DNA of 40,037 nucleotides, from positions 1 to 40,037 of the forward strand of contig CAMAHM010000004.1 of the NCBI GenBank assembly GCA_945834535.1, written 5' to 3'. The stretch is from an uncultured Sutterella sp. GTDB lineage: Bacteria; Pseudomonadota; Gammaproteobacteria; Burkholderiales; Burkholderiaceae_F. Positions 1 to 10,897 of this stretch are shown here, one piece after another; positions within the stretch are counted from its first letter, which is position 1, and every line of letters begins with the position of its first letter. The notes beneath the pieces were generated by a model that searched no databases, had not been told where the DNA came from, and was given only the letters and a program-made list of their open reading frames with translations. The position numbers were made by a program, and so were the translations under genes.

Positions 1-1
1 A

Positions 2-2407
2 GCCGCTGCCCGTGAAGCTGCGGCCCGCGAAGCGGCTGCCCGTGAAGCGGCGGCCAAGGCCGAAGCTGAAAAGGCTGCCCAGGCCCGTGCCGCCGAAGAG
101 GCCGCCCGTGCCGCCGAGGCTCAGAAGCGCGCCGAACAGAAGAAGGCTGAGGAAGCCGCCAAGGCCGCTGCCAAGGCTGCCGAGGAACAGGCCCGCGCCG
201 CTAAGGCGGCGGCCGAAGAAGCTGCCCGTCGTCGCGAAGAGGCCCGCAGGAAGGCGCAGGCTGAAGCTGACGCCATCCGCGCTATGCTCGCCAAGCCCAA
301 GACCGTGCTGAAGGCCAAGACCGATCGAGGTGACAAGAACGATCGCAAGGAAGAGGCTGCTAAGCCCGCCGCTCCCGCCAAGGCTGCTCCGGCCAAGCCC
401 GCTGCCGCCAAGACGCAGGAACCGGCCAAGAAGACCGAGTCGCACGAAGGCGCCAAGAAGTCCGGCGCCAAGGGCCGCAAGTCCGACAAGTCGACCGATC
501 GCAGCTGGGGCGACGACAATCAGAAGCGCCGCGGCATGAAGACGCGAGGTGCGGTCGACTCCGGTGAAGAAGTTACGTGGCACAGCCGCAGCCGCAAACA
601 GCATCGTCAGGACCATTCGGCTCAGCAGGCAATGCCCTCCGAACCCGTGGTGCGCGAAGTGACGGTGCCCGAGACGATATCCGTGGCCGATTTGGCGCAC
701 AAGATGAGCGTCAAGGCAACGGAAGTCATCAAGGCGCTCATGAAGATGGGCCAGATGGTGACGATCAACCAGATGCTCGATCAGGACACCGCGATGATTC
801 TCGTCGAGGAACTCGGTCACAAGGCTGTTGCGGCCAAGGCCGACGACCCCGAATCGCTGCTCGGCGAACTCGAGGATCGTGCCGAACAGTTCGAAGCGCT
901 GCCGCGCCCGCCCGTTGTGACCATCATGGGTCACGTCGACCACGGCAAGACGTCGCTTTTGGACTATATCCGCCGCGCCAAGGTTGCCGAAGGCGAAGCG
1001 GGCGGCATTACGCAGCACATTGGTGCCTACCACGTGAAGACGCCGCGCGGCATCGTGACCTTCCTCGACACTCCCGGGCATGAGGCCTTTACCGCCATGC
1101 GTGCCCGCGGTGCCCAGACGACTGACATCGTGATTCTGGTGGTGGCCGCCGACGACGGCGTGATGCCCCAGACCAAGGAAGCTATCAGCCATGCCCGCGC
1201 TGCCGGAGTGCCGCTCGTGGTCGCGATCAACAAGATCGACAAGCCTGAAGCCAACATCGAACGCGTCAAGGGGGAACTCGTGCAAAACGAGGTGCTGCCC
1301 GAAGAGTACGGCGGCGACGTGCCTTTCTGCCCGGTGTCGGCCAAGACCGGCAAGGGCGTGGACGAACTGCTTGAAAACGTGCTGCTGCAGGCAGAAATGC
1401 TCGAACTCAAGGCGCCCAACAAGGGGGCTGCCAAGGGTCTCGTGATCGAAAGCCGCCTCGACAAGGGCCGCGGCCCCGTGGCTTCCGTGCTGGTGCAGTC
1501 CGGCCTTCTCAAGAAGGGCGACATCGTGCTCGTCGGTCAGGCCTTCGGCCGCGTGCGCGCCATGGTCAACGAACTCGGCAAGCAGGTTGCCGAAGCCGGT
1601 CCCTCGATTCCGGTGGAAATTCAGGGGCTGTCGGACGTGCCTTCGGCCGGTGACGAGCTGCTGGTGGTCCCCGATGAACGCCGTGCCCGCGAAGTGGCGC
1701 TCTTCCGTCAGGGCAAGTACCGCGACGTCAAGCTTGCCCGTCAGCAGGCGGCCAAGCTCGAAAATATGTTCGCCAACGTCAATCAGGGCGAAGTCAAGAC
1801 GCTGCCGCTCATCATCAAGGCCGACGTGCAGGGTTCGACCGAAGCGCTTATCCATGCGCTCACCAAGCTGTCGACCGAAGAAGTTCGCGTGCAGGTGGTG
1901 CACAGCGCTGTGGGCGGTATTTCGGAAACCGACATCAACCTCGCCGCTGCGTCCAATGCCGTGGTGATCGGCTTTAACGTGCGTGCCGACATGGCCGCCC
2001 GCAAGCTGAGTGAGCAGGAAAGCGTCGACGTTCGTTACTACAACATCATCTACGATGCTGTGGATGACGTGAAGGCGGCCCTGTCGGGCATGCTCACGCC
2101 CGAAAAGCGCGAGACCGTGATCGGTATGCTCGAAATCCGTCAGACGATCCGCGTGCCCAAGGTCGGCCTCATCGCCGGCTGCCGCGTGCTCGAAGGTGTG
2201 GTGCGCCGCAACGCCAACGCCCGACTGCTGCGCGACAACGTGGTGATCTGGACGGGCGAACTCGCGAGCCTGAAGCACTTCAAGGATGACGTGCGCGAAG
2301 TGCAGGCGGGCAGCGAATGCGGTCTGTCTCTGAAGGGCTACGACGACATCAAGGTCGACGACCAGCTTGAAATCTTCGAAGTGACGGAAGTCGCCCGCTC
2401 GCTCTAA
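2..2407 (+). CDS. infB: Translation initiation factor IF-2 (5' end lies outside the window)
   Basis: Open frame continues upstream of the listed start at 284 to the left edge; Ala/Glu/Lys/Arg-rich N-terminal segment followed by GTPase motifs [25 protein letters not shown] and the conserved IF-2 C-terminal domains. Confidence 0.98.
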   Translation, partial: AAAREAAAREAAAREAAAKAEAEKAAQARAAEEAARAAEAQKRAEQKKAEEAAKAAAKAAEEQARAAKAAAEEAARRREEARRKAQAEADAIRAMLAKPKTVLKAKTDRGDKNDRKEEAAKPAAPAKAAPAKPAAAKTQEPAKKTESHEGAKKSGAKGRKSDKSTDRSWGDDNQKRRGMKTRGAVDSGEEVTWHSRSRKQHRQDHSAQQAMPSEPVVREVTVPETISVADLAHKMSVKATEVIKALMKMGQMVTINQMLDQDTAMILVEELGHKAVAAKADDPESLLGELEDRAEQFEALPRPPVVTIMGHVDHGKTSLLDYIRRAKVAEGEAGGITQHIGAYHVKTPRGIVTFLDTPGHEAFTAMRARGAQTTDIVILVVAADDGVMPQTKEAISHARAAGVPLVVAINKIDKPEANIERVKGELVQNEVLPEEYGGDVPFCPVSAKTGKGVDELLENVLLQAEMLELKAPNKGAAKGLVIESRLDKGRGPVASVLVQSGLLKKGDIVLVGQAFGRVRAMVNELGKQVAEAGPSIPVEIQGLSDVPSAGDELLVVPDERRAREVALFRQGKYRDVKLARQQAAKLENMFANVNQGEVKTLPLIIKADVQGSTEALIHALTKLSTEEVRVQVVHSAVGGISETDINLAAASNAVVIGFNVRADMAARKLSEQESVDVRYYNIIYDAVDDVKAALSGMLTPEKRETVIGMLEIRQTIRVPKVGLIAGCRVLEGVVRRNANARLLRDNVVIWTGELASLKHFKDDVREVQAGSECGLSLKGYDDIKVDDQLEIFEVTEVARSL

Positions 2408-2557
2408 TGCCGTGTGTCGGGTGCCCGCAGTTCGGCTGCATGGATGCAGCATCTGCGAGCGCCCGTCAGTTCAACTACAAACGACAATGGAGGACGCCCA
2501 ACGTTGCCGCCGCGCTTCATGCATAAGGAGCGCCCTTCGGCAGCCGACGGCAGATTT

Positions 2558-2947
2558 ATGAAACCATCCAAGCCCGGCCGCGGTCTTCGCGTTGCTGACC
2601 AGATCGCTCGCGACCTCGCCGAATTGATTCCGCTTGAAGTGCGTGATCCCCGAGTGGGTCTTGTGACCATCACGGGCTGCGAAATCACGCCTGACTACGC
2701 CCACGCCAAGGTTTTTTTCACGGTGATCGGTTCCGATCCCGCCGTGTCGGCCAAGGGGCTCAATGCTGCCGCCGGCATGCTGCGCAACCATATCTTTAAA
2801 AAGATGCGCATTCATACGGTGCCCACGTTGCATTTCGTGCACGACACGAGCGTCGAAAACGGCTTTGCCATGGATCGCGTGATTGAGCGCGCCATGAAGA
2901 GCACGCGCGACAACGAAGCCAACCAAACGGACGATAAGTCCGAATAG
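2558..2947 (+). CDS. rbfA: Ribosome-binding factor A; start uncertain (ORF opens at 2414, alternative ATG at 2519)
   Basis: RVADQIARDLAELIPLEVRDPRVGLVTITGCEITPDYAHAKVFFTV and LHFVHDTSVENG; located between infB and truB. Confidence 0.93.
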   Translation: MKPSKPGRGLRVADQIARDLAELIPLEVRDPRVGLVTITGCEITPDYAHAKVFFTVIGSDPAVSAKGLNAAAGMLRNHIFKKMRIHTVPTLHFVHDTSVENGFAMDRVIERAMKSTRDNEANQTDDKSE

Positions 2948-2968
2948 TGTTCAGACCGAGTTCCGACA

Positions 2969-3901
2969 ATGGGAAAGAAGGGAGATGCCGTTGACGGCGT
3001 CATGCTGCTCGATAAGCCCGAGGGGATGAGCTCCAACTGGGCTTTGCAGCTTACGAGGCGACTCATCAACGCGCAAAAGGCCGGGCATACGGGCACGCTC
3101 GACCCGATGGCCACCGGTCTGTTGCCGCTTGCGTTCGGCAACGCCACCAAGTATTCGGCCGATCTGCTGCATGCCGACAAGCGTTACACGGCCACTTTGG
3201 CGCTCGGCGCAGCCACGGACACGATGGATAAGACGGGGGCCGTGACCGAAACGAGCGACAAGACGGTCACGCGCGAGCAGTTCGAGGCCGTTTTGCCTGA
3301 ATTTACCGGCCGCATCCGTCAGACGCCGCCGATGTATTCGGCCATCAAACGCGACGGCAAAAATCTGTATGATCTAGCCCGCAAAGGCATTGAAGTGGAA
3401 CGCACGGCCCGCGAGGTGACCGTGTACGAACTCAGGCTTGTGGATTTTGCGTCTCGACGCGCCACGATTGACGTGCGCGTGTCCAAAGGAACCTATATTC
3501 GGGTGCTGGCCGACGATATCGGTCGACGCCTGGGGTGTTTTGCGCACCTGACCGATTTGCGTCGAACGGAAGTGGGCGATCTGAAGATTGCCGATGCCGT
3601 GCCGTTTGCCGAGGTCGATGACAAAACCAAAACCGTCGAGCAGAGACGGGCGCTCATGAAGGGCGCGGACTTTCTGCTCCAGTCGCTGCCCGAGGTGCAT
3701 CTGAGCACTGTCGATGCAGCGCGTCTGCGCAACGGCCAGCGTCTGGCCGTTGGCGCACCGCACAAGGGTAGTCTCGCCCGTGCCTACGGGGGGCAGGGTG
3801 AGCTTCTCGGCGTGGTCAGAGTGGACGCCAGAGGCACTCTGCATCCGCACCGACTGATCAAATTCGAAACAAATACACCCGAACAAACGGGAGAACTTTA
3901 A
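2969..3901 (+). CDS. truB: tRNA pseudouridine(55) synthase TruB
   Basis: [55 protein letters not shown] motifs. Confidence 0.97.
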   Translation: MGKKGDAVDGVMLLDKPEGMSSNWALQLTRRLINAQKAGHTGTLDPMATGLLPLAFGNATKYSADLLHADKRYTATLALGAATDTMDKTGAVTETSDKTVTREQFEAVLPEFTGRIRQTPPMYSAIKRDGKNLYDLARKGIEVERTAREVTVYELRLVDFASRRATIDVRVSKGTYIRVLADDIGRRLGCFAHLTDLRRTEVGDLKIADAVPFAEVDDKTKTVEQRRALMKGADFLLQSLPEVHLSTVDAARLRNGQRLAVGAPHKGSLARAYGGQGELLGVVRVDARGTLHPHRLIKFETNTPEQTGEL

Positions 3902-3904
3902 AAA

Positions 3905-5743
3905 ATGACTCGAGCTCTTCGCAATATCGCCATCATTGCGCACGTTGACCACGGCAAGACCACCATGGTCGACAAGCTGCTGCAGTGCGCGGGTACGTTC
4001 CGCAGCAACCAGCAGGTGGATGAACGCGTGATGGACAGCGGTGACATTGAAAAGGAACGCGGCATCACCATTTTGGCCAAGAACTGTGCCGTGGAATATG
4101 AAGGCGTGCACATCAACATCATCGACACGCCGGGGCATGCCGACTTCGGCGGCGAAGTCGAACGCGTGCTGTCGATGGTCGACGGCGTGCTTCTTCTCGT
4201 TGATGCCGTTGACGGCCCGATGCCGCAGACGCGCTTTGTGACCCGCAAGGCTCTTGCTGCCGGTCTCAAGCCCATCGTCGTCATTAACAAGGTCGACCGT
4301 CCCGGCGCCCGCCCCGACTGGGTCGTCAATCAGACGTTTGATCTCTTTGACAAGCTCGGTGCAACCGAAGATCAGCTCGACTTCCCGGTGATCTACGCCT
4401 CGGCCCTGAACGGCTACGCCGGTTATACGGACGACGTGGAAGAACTTAAGGCGATCGGTAACATGCGCGCCGTGTTCGATACCGTCATCAAGTACGTTCC
4501 CGTGCGTGAAGACAATATCGACGCGCCCCTGCAGCTGCAGATCTGCTCGCTCGACTACTCGAGCTACGTGGGTAAGATCGGCATCGGCCGTGTGCATCGC
4601 GGTCGTCTGAAGGCCGGTCAGTCCGTGGTCATCATGGACGGCCCCGAGGGTACCCCCAAGGCCGCCAAGGTCAACCAGATCATGCAGTTTGAAGGCCTTG
4701 ACCGCAAGCTTGTCGACGAGGCTCTGGCCGGTGACATCGTGCTCGTCAACGGTATTGAAGACCTCAATATCGGTACGACCATCGCCGATCCCGCCGCTCC
4801 CGAGGCGCTGCCCATGCTGACGGTCGACGAGCCGACCCTCACAATGAACTTCATGGTCAACACTTCGCCCCTTGCCGGCCGCGAAGGCAAGTTTGTGACG
4901 AGCCGTCAGATTCGCGAACGACTTGAGCGCGAATTGAAGTCCAACGTGGCCATGCGTCTGCGCCCGACCGCCGACGAAACCTGCTGGGAAGTGTGCGGCC
5001 GCGGCGAACTGCACCTGACGATTCTGCTTGAAAACATGCGTCGCGAAGGCTACGAACTTGCCGTGGGTCGTCCGCGCGTGCTTCTGAAGACCGTCGACGG
5101 TGTGAAGCTCGAACCGTATGAAATGCTCACCGTGGACGTTGAAGAAGAACATCAGGGTGCCGTGATGGAAGAACTCGGCCGCCGCAAGGGTGACCTCACG
5201 GACATGCAGCCCGACGGCAAGGGTCGCGTGCGTCTTGAGTACCGCATTCCCGCCCGCGGTCTGATCGGTTTCCAGAGCATGTTCCTGACGATGTGCCGCG
5301 GCACGGGCATCATGAGCCACGTGTTCGACGACTACGGTCCCATCAAGCAGGGGGATGTGGGTGAACGCCGCTCGGGCGCCATCATCAGCCAGGACGACGG
5401 CGCTGCCGTGGCCTATGCGCTGTGGAAGATTCAGGAACGCGGCCGTCTTTTCGTTTCGCCCGGCGAACCGCTCTACGAAGGCATGATCATCGGCGAGCAC
5501 GCCCGCGAAAACGACATCGTCGTCAACCCCATCCGCTGCAAGCAGCTCACGAACATTCGTGCCTCGGGTACCGACGAAGCCATTCGCCTTGTGCCGCCCG
5601 TCAAGCTCACGCTCGAAGGCGCCGTGGAATTCATCAACGATGACGAACTCGTGGAAATCACGCCCAAGAGCATTCGCCTGCGTAAGCGCTGGCTCAAGGA
5701 ATTTGAACGCCGCCGCGCTTCGCGTGAAGAACGCGCCGAATAA
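3905..5743 (+). CDS. typA: Ribosome-associated GTPase TypA/BipA
   Basis: [48 protein letters not shown], and the BipA C-terminal segment [12 protein letters not shown]. Confidence 0.97.
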   Translation: MTRALRNIAIIAHVDHGKTTMVDKLLQCAGTFRSNQQVDERVMDSGDIEKERGITILAKNCAVEYEGVHINIIDTPGHADFGGEVERVLSMVDGVLLLVDAVDGPMPQTRFVTRKALAAGLKPIVVINKVDRPGARPDWVVNQTFDLFDKLGATEDQLDFPVIYASALNGYAGYTDDVEELKAIGNMRAVFDTVIKYVPVREDNIDAPLQLQICSLDYSSYVGKIGIGRVHRGRLKAGQSVVIMDGPEGTPKAAKVNQIMQFEGLDRKLVDEALAGDIVLVNGIEDLNIGTTIADPAAPEALPMLTVDEPTLTMNFMVNTSPLAGREGKFVTSRQIRERLERELKSNVAMRLRPTADETCWEVCGRGELHLTILLENMRREGYELAVGRPRVLLKTVDGVKLEPYEMLTVDVEEEHQGAVMEELGRRKGDLTDMQPDGKGRVRLEYRIPARGLIGFQSMFLTMCRGTGIMSHVFDDYGPIKQGDVGERRSGAIISQDDGAAVAYALWKIQERGRLFVSPGEPLYEGMIIGEHARENDIVVNPIRCKQLTNIRASGTDEAIRLVPPVKLTLEGAVEFINDDELVEITPKSIRLRKRWLKEFERRRASREERAE

Positions 5744-5793
5744 GGCGTCAGTTGCACTGCAGTAGGAGCGACTCGGGGCGCTCTGCCGCAACT

Positions 5794-5834
5794 CCGGCCG
5801 GTCTGCGAGCCCATGCTCACGGCCGGCTTTGTTT
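5794..5834 (+). terminator. Rho-independent terminator-like hairpin after typA
   Basis: CCGGCCG(5794-5800)/CGGCCGG(5820-5826) stem followed by CTTTGTTTT. Confidence 0.7.
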
Positions 5835-5845
5835 TGTGTTGACTC

Positions 5846-6274
5846 ATGGCCAAGAAGAAATCACCGACCTGCTCAGCCGCAGCCTGCCCCTGCGGCAGCG
5901 GCAAAACCCTGGACCAGTGCTGCGGCCCGATTATGGACGGCAGCCGACGGGCGGCCGATGCCGTCGAGCTCATGCGCTCGCGTTATACGGCGTATGTATT
6001 GGGAAACGACATCTGGCTGCGTCGCAGCTGGGCTCCCGAAAACTGTCCGACAACGATTCTTGAACCCGGCATTGTTTGGTTGGGACTCAGGGTTTTGGCA
6101 GACGCCTGTCTCGATGAAACCCACGCGACGGTGGAATTCGTGGCCCGCGGGCGCTACAAAAACACCGGTGCCTTTCGCATGCACGAAGTGAGCCGCTTTG
6201 AAAAGCGTGAGCAAGGCTGGATCTACGTGGACGGCGATGTGGACGACGGCAACACAAACAACAACGCAAGGTGA
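5846..6274 (+). CDS. YchJ/UPF0225 family protein with SEC-C-like zinc motif
   Basis: N-terminal CPCGSGKTLDQCCGP motif, MRSRYTAYVLGN and ATVEFVARGRY segments typical of YchJ. Confidence 0.88.
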   Translation: MAKKKSPTCSAAACPCGSGKTLDQCCGPIMDGSRRAADAVELMRSRYTAYVLGNDIWLRRSWAPENCPTTILEPGIVWLGLRVLADACLDETHATVEFVARGRYKNTGAFRMHEVSRFEKREQGWIYVDGDVDDGNTNNNAR

Positions 6275-6281
6275 GAAATCC

Positions 6282-7310
6282 ATGCAGAACAACCATCACA
6301 AGTGGCGTTTTTGCGTAGCGCCGATGCTCGACTGGACGGACACGCACTGCCGCGTGTTTCATCGCGCGCTTACCCGCGATGCGCTCCTTTATACGGAAAT
6401 GATCACCTCGGCTGCGCTCGTGCACGGCAATCGGGATTTTCTGCTGCGCTTTTCCGACGTCGAGCACCCCGTGGCCTGCCAGCTGGGCGGAAGCGATCCC
6501 GTCGAGCTTGCCCGAGCGGCACGCTGGTGCGAGCAGCGCGGTTATGACGAAGTCAACCTCAACTGCGGTTGCCCGAGCGAGCGTGTGCAGCGGGGCAGTT
6601 TCGGAGCCTGTCTGATGCTCGAGCCCGCGCTGGTAGCCGACTGCTTTCGCGCCATGCGCGACGCCGTCTCGATCGACGTGACGATCAAGCACCGCGTGGG
6701 GGTGGACAAGAACGACTCCTACGAGTTCGTGCGCGATTTTGTGGGCACGCTTTACGAGGCGGGCTGCCGCACCTTCATCGTGCATACCCGCTCAGCGTGG
6801 CTGAAGGGGCTCTCACCGAAGGAAAATCGCGAAGTGCCGCCCTTAAGGCGCGAATACGCCCCGCAGCTCAAAAAGGACTTCCCCGAAGCCGTCATTTGTG
6901 TGAACGGCGGCATCCGCACGGTACAAGAAGCCGAGACACTGATCGCGGGCGGTGTGGACGGCGTCATGGTCGGGCGCGAAGCCTATCAGAACCCCTGGAT
7001 GCTTACCGAAGTCGACGAGCGTCTCTTCGGCGACGTGCACGAGCCCGTCACGCGACAGGGTGTCATCGACACCATGACCGCCTACATTGAAAGCATCGTC
7101 GCAGAGCACCCCCAGGCCGTGCGCGGCACGGCGCGCCACATGTTGGGACTTTTAAACGGTCTGGCGGGCGCCAAAAACTGGCGCCGTACGCTCTCAGACC
7201 CGGCAGCTTACGCCGCTCACGGTCCGCAAGTTCTGCAGTATGCCTATGCACGGGCTGGCTGGAAGGATGCCGACCTTGCCGAGACGCGTTGGGACGACGA
7301 CGAGCTTTAA
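6282..7310 (+). CDS. dusA: tRNA-dihydrouridine synthase A
   Basis: RFCVAPMLDWTDTHCRVFHR, NLNCGCPSERVQRGSFGACLM, IKHRVGVD, VNGGIRTVQEAE, DGVMVGREAYQNPW. ORF opens at 6198 but the DusA-like N-terminus begins at 6282. Confidence 0.96.
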   Translation: MQNNHHKWRFCVAPMLDWTDTHCRVFHRALTRDALLYTEMITSAALVHGNRDFLLRFSDVEHPVACQLGGSDPVELARAARWCEQRGYDEVNLNCGCPSERVQRGSFGACLMLEPALVADCFRAMRDAVSIDVTIKHRVGVDKNDSYEFVRDFVGTLYEAGCRTFIVHTRSAWLKGLSPKENREVPPLRREYAPQLKKDFPEAVICVNGGIRTVQEAETLIAGGVDGVMVGREAYQNPWMLTEVDERLFGDVHEPVTRQGVIDTMTAYIESIVAEHPQAVRGTARHMLGLLNGLAGAKNWRRTLSDPAAYAAHGPQVLQYAYARAGWKDADLAETRWDDDEL

Positions 7311-7315
7311 GAAAA

Positions 7316-8158
7316 TTAAGGCTCGGTCGGATGAGCGGGATTGGCCGACCATTCCGACCAGCTGCCAATGTACACGCCGGCTGAGGGGAGCCCTGCCGCC
7401 GTCATGGCCAAATGGTTGCAGCAGGCTGTCACGCCCGAGCCGCAGCTGTTGATGACGGACGCGGGATCGCGGCCTTCAAGCAGGTTTTCAAACTCGCGCG
7501 CTAGCAGGTCGGCTGTCTTAAAAAGGCCTTGCTCGGTGAGGTTGTCACCGCACGGGCGGTTGATGCTGCCCGGAATATGGCCGCCCTTGGGGTCGAGCGT
7601 CTCGTTTTGACCCGCAAAACGGTCGGCGCTGCGGGCGTCTACCAAAAGGTAGTCCTCCGTTTCAAGATTGCGTTCAATCTCCCGCACATCCCAGACGCGC
7701 TCCAGAGGCGTTGCGGCACGCCAGGTGCCGACAGTGACGTCGGGCGACTCACGCGTGACGGGGAGCGAGGCCTCACGCCAGGCGCGCCAGCCGCCGTTTA
7801 AAACCCGCACGTTTTCAAAGCCCACCCAGCGCAGCGTAAACCAAAGACGCGCCGCAAAGTTGCAGGCACCGCCGTCATAGACGACGCAGATCGAATCGGG
7901 ATTTAGGCCCAGACGCCTCATGTTGGCGCAAAAGCGGCCGGAATCGGGCAGAGGATGGCGGCCGTTGGCACCGGTCCGAGCGCCCGACACATCCGCTTCC
8001 ATGTCGCAAAAGCGCGCTGCCCGGATGTGGCCTTCCTCGTACAGGCGCCTTCCCATGGTGTGGTCCCTCAGGTCAGCCCGCACGTCCAGAAGCACCAGAC
8101 GCGGGTCCTCCAAAAGGCCAAGGAGTTCATTGCAGTCAATCAGAGGAGAAGCGCTCAT
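7316..8158 (-). CDS. sseA: Two-domain rhodanese, 3-mercaptopyruvate/thiosulfate sulfurtransferase
   Basis: LVLLDVRADL, GHIRAARF, VVYDGGACNFAARLWFTLRWVG, active-site loop CGSGVTACCN. Confidence 0.9.
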   Translation of the reverse strand: MSASPLIDCNELLGLLEDPRLVLLDVRADLRDHTMGRRLYEEGHIRAARFCDMEADVSGARTGANGRHPLPDSGRFCANMRRLGLNPDSICVVYDGGACNFAARLWFTLRWVGFENVRVLNGGWRAWREASLPVTRESPDVTVGTWRAATPLERVWDVREIERNLETEDYLLVDARSADRFAGQNETLDPKGGHIPGSINRPCGDNLTEQGLFKTADLLAREFENLLEGRDPASVINSCGSGVTACCNHLAMTAAGLPSAGVYIGSWSEWSANPAHPTEP

Positions 8159-8211
8159 GTGTTTTTCCTTGTTGAAGCTCATCTTGATAGCACCATTATT
8201 GTACGGTGTGC

Positions 8212-9081
8212 TCAGCGAGCCTTAGGCGCACGAGGCTTTTTGGTGAGCACGCTGGCCGCCACGCCCGCAGCGATGATGAGCGCAATCCCCAGATAGGTGG
8301 TGAGCTGCACGGGATCGTCAAATACGGTGATGCCGATCAGCGAAGCAAAAACGATGCCCGAGAACGACAGGATGGAACTGACGAGCAGATTCCCGCTGCC
8401 GTAGCTGCGCGTCATGGCAATCTGCGCAATCGTGGCCGACAAGCCGCAACCGACGGCGCAGAGAGCGGAGCGAACCGTGTAGACGTCGGGCTCTTCAAAA
8501 AGCAAATGGCCGGTGACACCGAACACGAGATTAAAGAGCGAAAAGTAGAACACCACGCGCCACTCGGGTTCCTTGAGGTTGGAAAGCTGCTTGATCTGGA
8601 TGTAGGCGACGGCAGACAGAAGCCCCGATGCAAGGCCCAGAGCAGCGGGCAGCACGTCGCTTGCGTGAAATTCAGGCTGCAGCACCTGTACGACACCGGC
8701 AAAGCCCACAAGACAAACGGCAATCAGTTTGTATTCGATCCTCTCACCCTTAATGAGGGCCGCAATGCTCAGCAAAAGCGCCATCCACAGGGGGGAGGTG
8801 TAGTTGAGCGTCGTTCCGGTGGAAAGCGGCAGATAGACGAGTGCGTACATCCACATGGCAAGCGCGAGGGTCCCCGCGCCGCTGCGGGCCATGTGGCTTG
8901 CAAAATAGTCCGTGCGCATGCTGCGCCCGCGCGCCAGAGACCAGCCGCCGAGAAGTACGACGCCAAAGAGGCCGCGCCAGGCGACCATGGTGAAGGTTCC
9001 GAGATCGGGAGACGCCAGCTTAACGGTCGAGGCCATGACGGCGAAAAGAAAGCTGGCAAGAAGCATCCATAAAGACTGCAT
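8212..9081 (-). CDS. DMT superfamily (EamA) transporter
   Basis: Repeated hydrophobic helices; FTMVAWRGLFGVVLL and LLVSSILSFSGIVFASLIGITVFDDPVQLTTYLGIALIIAAGV segments. Confidence 0.88.
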   Translation of the reverse strand: MQSLWMLLASFLFAVMASTVKLASPDLGTFTMVAWRGLFGVVLLGGWSLARGRSMRTDYFASHMARSGAGTLALAMWMYALVYLPLSTGTTLNYTSPLWMALLLSIAALIKGERIEYKLIAVCLVGFAGVVQVLQPEFHASDVLPAALGLASGLLSAVAYIQIKQLSNLKEPEWRVVFYFSLFNLVFGVTGHLLFEEPDVYTVRSALCAVGCGLSATIAQIAMTRSYGSGNLLVSSILSFSGIVFASLIGITVFDDPVQLTTYLGIALIIAAGVAASVLTKKPRAPKAR

Positions 9082-9351
9082 GCGGCAATGACGGCTTTGC
9101 GCTTGGTTGGGCGAAGAGCGACTCTAAAAAGCTCCGGACAGGAGTAAAGGAACAACACAGCCCGAAAGGTTCGGGCCGACGACACAGACGCCACCATAGC
9201 AAAGAAGGCGTGCAGTGTGGTGGGTGTGGTGCCGCTATGCGGCAGCCGGGAAGAGACGACCCGAAAATCGCAAAAGACGGCGACTAAAATGGCAACAATT
9301 GCGTGCCGTTGCACGGCGGTCGTGAAAGTGCAAAACAAAAAGGGGGACAGC

Positions 9352-10158
9352 ATGCGCATTGCATTTATCGGCGGGGGCAACATGGCCCGTGCCATCATCG
9401 CGGGACTCGCTGCTACCGGCTTTGAGGGCAGCTCCATTGCAGTTAAGGACCACAACACCGAAAAGCTTGAGGCGCTGCAAAAAGACTACGGCGTGTGTGT
9501 TTACCGTGAAGACGGCGCTTGGATCAGTAAGGCCGATCTCGTGGTGCTTGCCGTCAAACCTCAGGGGTTGGCCGCCTGCCTTGAAGGATGTGCCCGCTGG
9601 ATCGCTCCCGAGGCGACGGTGCTCTCGATTGCTGCGGGCGTTTCGACCGATACGCTGCGTCGCCGCACGGGCTCAGGCCACATTGTGCGCGCCATGCCCA
9701 ACACGCCCGCCATGGTGCGGCAGGGCTTTACGGGGCTTTTTGCCGTGCCCGAGGCGACAGACACCGACAGAGAGCGCGCGCAAACCGTGATGGCCGCCGT
9801 CGGGCGTTGTCAGTGGCTTGACGATGAAGACGCCATGCATGCCGTGACGGCCGGGCCCGGCTCGGGGGTTGCCTATGTCTTTCTCTTCATGCAGGGGCTC
9901 GAAGAAGCGCTGCTCGCGCAGGGGCTTGATGCCGACAAGGCCAGAGCGCTGACGCTTGCGACCGTGCGCGGCGCTTCGGCTCTGGCGGACGCATCGGACG
10001 CGAGCTTTGAAGAGCTGCGCGCCCGCGTGACCAGCAAGGGCGGTACGACCGCCAAAGCGATTGAAGCCTTTGAAGACGCGGGGCTGCGCCGCATCATCGA
10101 CACAGCCGCCAAAGCGTGCGCTGCACGCTCGAGAGAAATGGCCGAACTCTTTAAATAA
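9352..10158 (+). CDS. proC: Pyrroline-5-carboxylate reductase
   Basis: MRIAFIGGGNMARAIIAGL Rossmann start, VLAVKPQ, RAMPNTPAMV, VTAGPGSGVAYVF, RVTSKGGTTAKAIEAFE. Confidence 0.97.
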   Translation: MRIAFIGGGNMARAIIAGLAATGFEGSSIAVKDHNTEKLEALQKDYGVCVYREDGAWISKADLVVLAVKPQGLAACLEGCARWIAPEATVLSIAAGVSTDTLRRRTGSGHIVRAMPNTPAMVRQGFTGLFAVPEATDTDRERAQTVMAAVGRCQWLDDEDAMHAVTAGPGSGVAYVFLFMQGLEEALLAQGLDADKARALTLATVRGASALADASDASFEELRARVTSKGGTTAKAIEAFEDAGLRRIIDTAAKACAARSREMAELFK

Positions 10159-10183
10159 CGTCGGGCGATTCTGCAGTCGAGCC

Positions 10184-10888
10184 TCAAAACGCCAGGTCCA
10201 GCAGGCCTTTGGGTTTGTAGCCGATGGTTTGGATACACAAGGCTTTCTGAGTTTTCGAAAGCGCCAGGGTTGAGTGCACTTTTTTGGCGTCAAACGTGAG
10301 GCGCGCCAAACAGTTGATGCTCATCGCCGCGCAGGCCATGTAGACGGCCATGACCTTGGTGCCGGTGTCGAGCAGCGGGGCGTTGTCGAGCACTTCCTGC
10401 GCCATGGCACTGATGTCGTCACGCTTGACGAATTCGATCACCCGCGTGAGCACATCCCGCATCAGGCCCTGCGTTTTGGCCTGATCGTAGACGTAGACCA
10501 GATGCACGGGGGCATTTTTGGCAAACGGCTGCAGCAGGCAGAGGTCGCTTCTGCGGTCTTTGCCGTGAATAAAGCCCAGACTGTGCGTGGCGGGCTTCCA
10601 AAGCCACACACCGTTGGCCTTGACGACATAAATGTCGATTTCCCGCCAGTTGAGCGTGGTGGGCGTCGTACGGTGGTCACTTTTGGGCGATCCGTTGACG
10701 CCGTCGGCGGCCCAGAGAATTTCCACGAGATCCTGATCGCTGATGGGTTCGTCGGAGAACTCGTACGATGTACGGCGCTGCATGAAGGTGTCCGTCAGGC
10801 TCGCGTCAAAGTGCTTGGGCGCGGGCAGCATACGGTCGAGCGTCGTACTCGGCTCTTCCTCTTTGGGTTTCTGAAAAAGTCGGGGCAT
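10184..10888 (-). CDS. Nitroreductase-like (SagB/ThcOx-type) protein
   Basis: RRTSYEFSDEPISDQDLVEILWAADGVNGS opening; ALCIQTIGYKPKGL end; similar to the adjacent ORF at 10898-11479. Confidence 0.75.
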   Translation of the reverse strand: MPRLFQKPKEEEPSTTLDRMLPAPKHFDASLTDTFMQRRTSYEFSDEPISDQDLVEILWAADGVNGSPKSDHRTTPTTLNWREIDIYVVKANGVWLWKPATHSLGFIHGKDRRSDLCLLQPFAKNAPVHLVYVYDQAKTQGLMRDVLTRVIEFVKRDDISAMAQEVLDNAPLLDTGTKVMAVYMACAAMSINCLARLTFDAKKVHSTLALSKTQKALCIQTIGYKPKGLLDLAF

Positions 10889-10897
10889 GGCAAAACC

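Noticed and set aside
3374-5791. 805-aa minus-strand ORF opposite truB and typA
   Set aside because: Antisense shadow of two well-supported genes; composition (His/Asp/Val/Gly-rich) and no recognisable domain fit codon-bias artefact.
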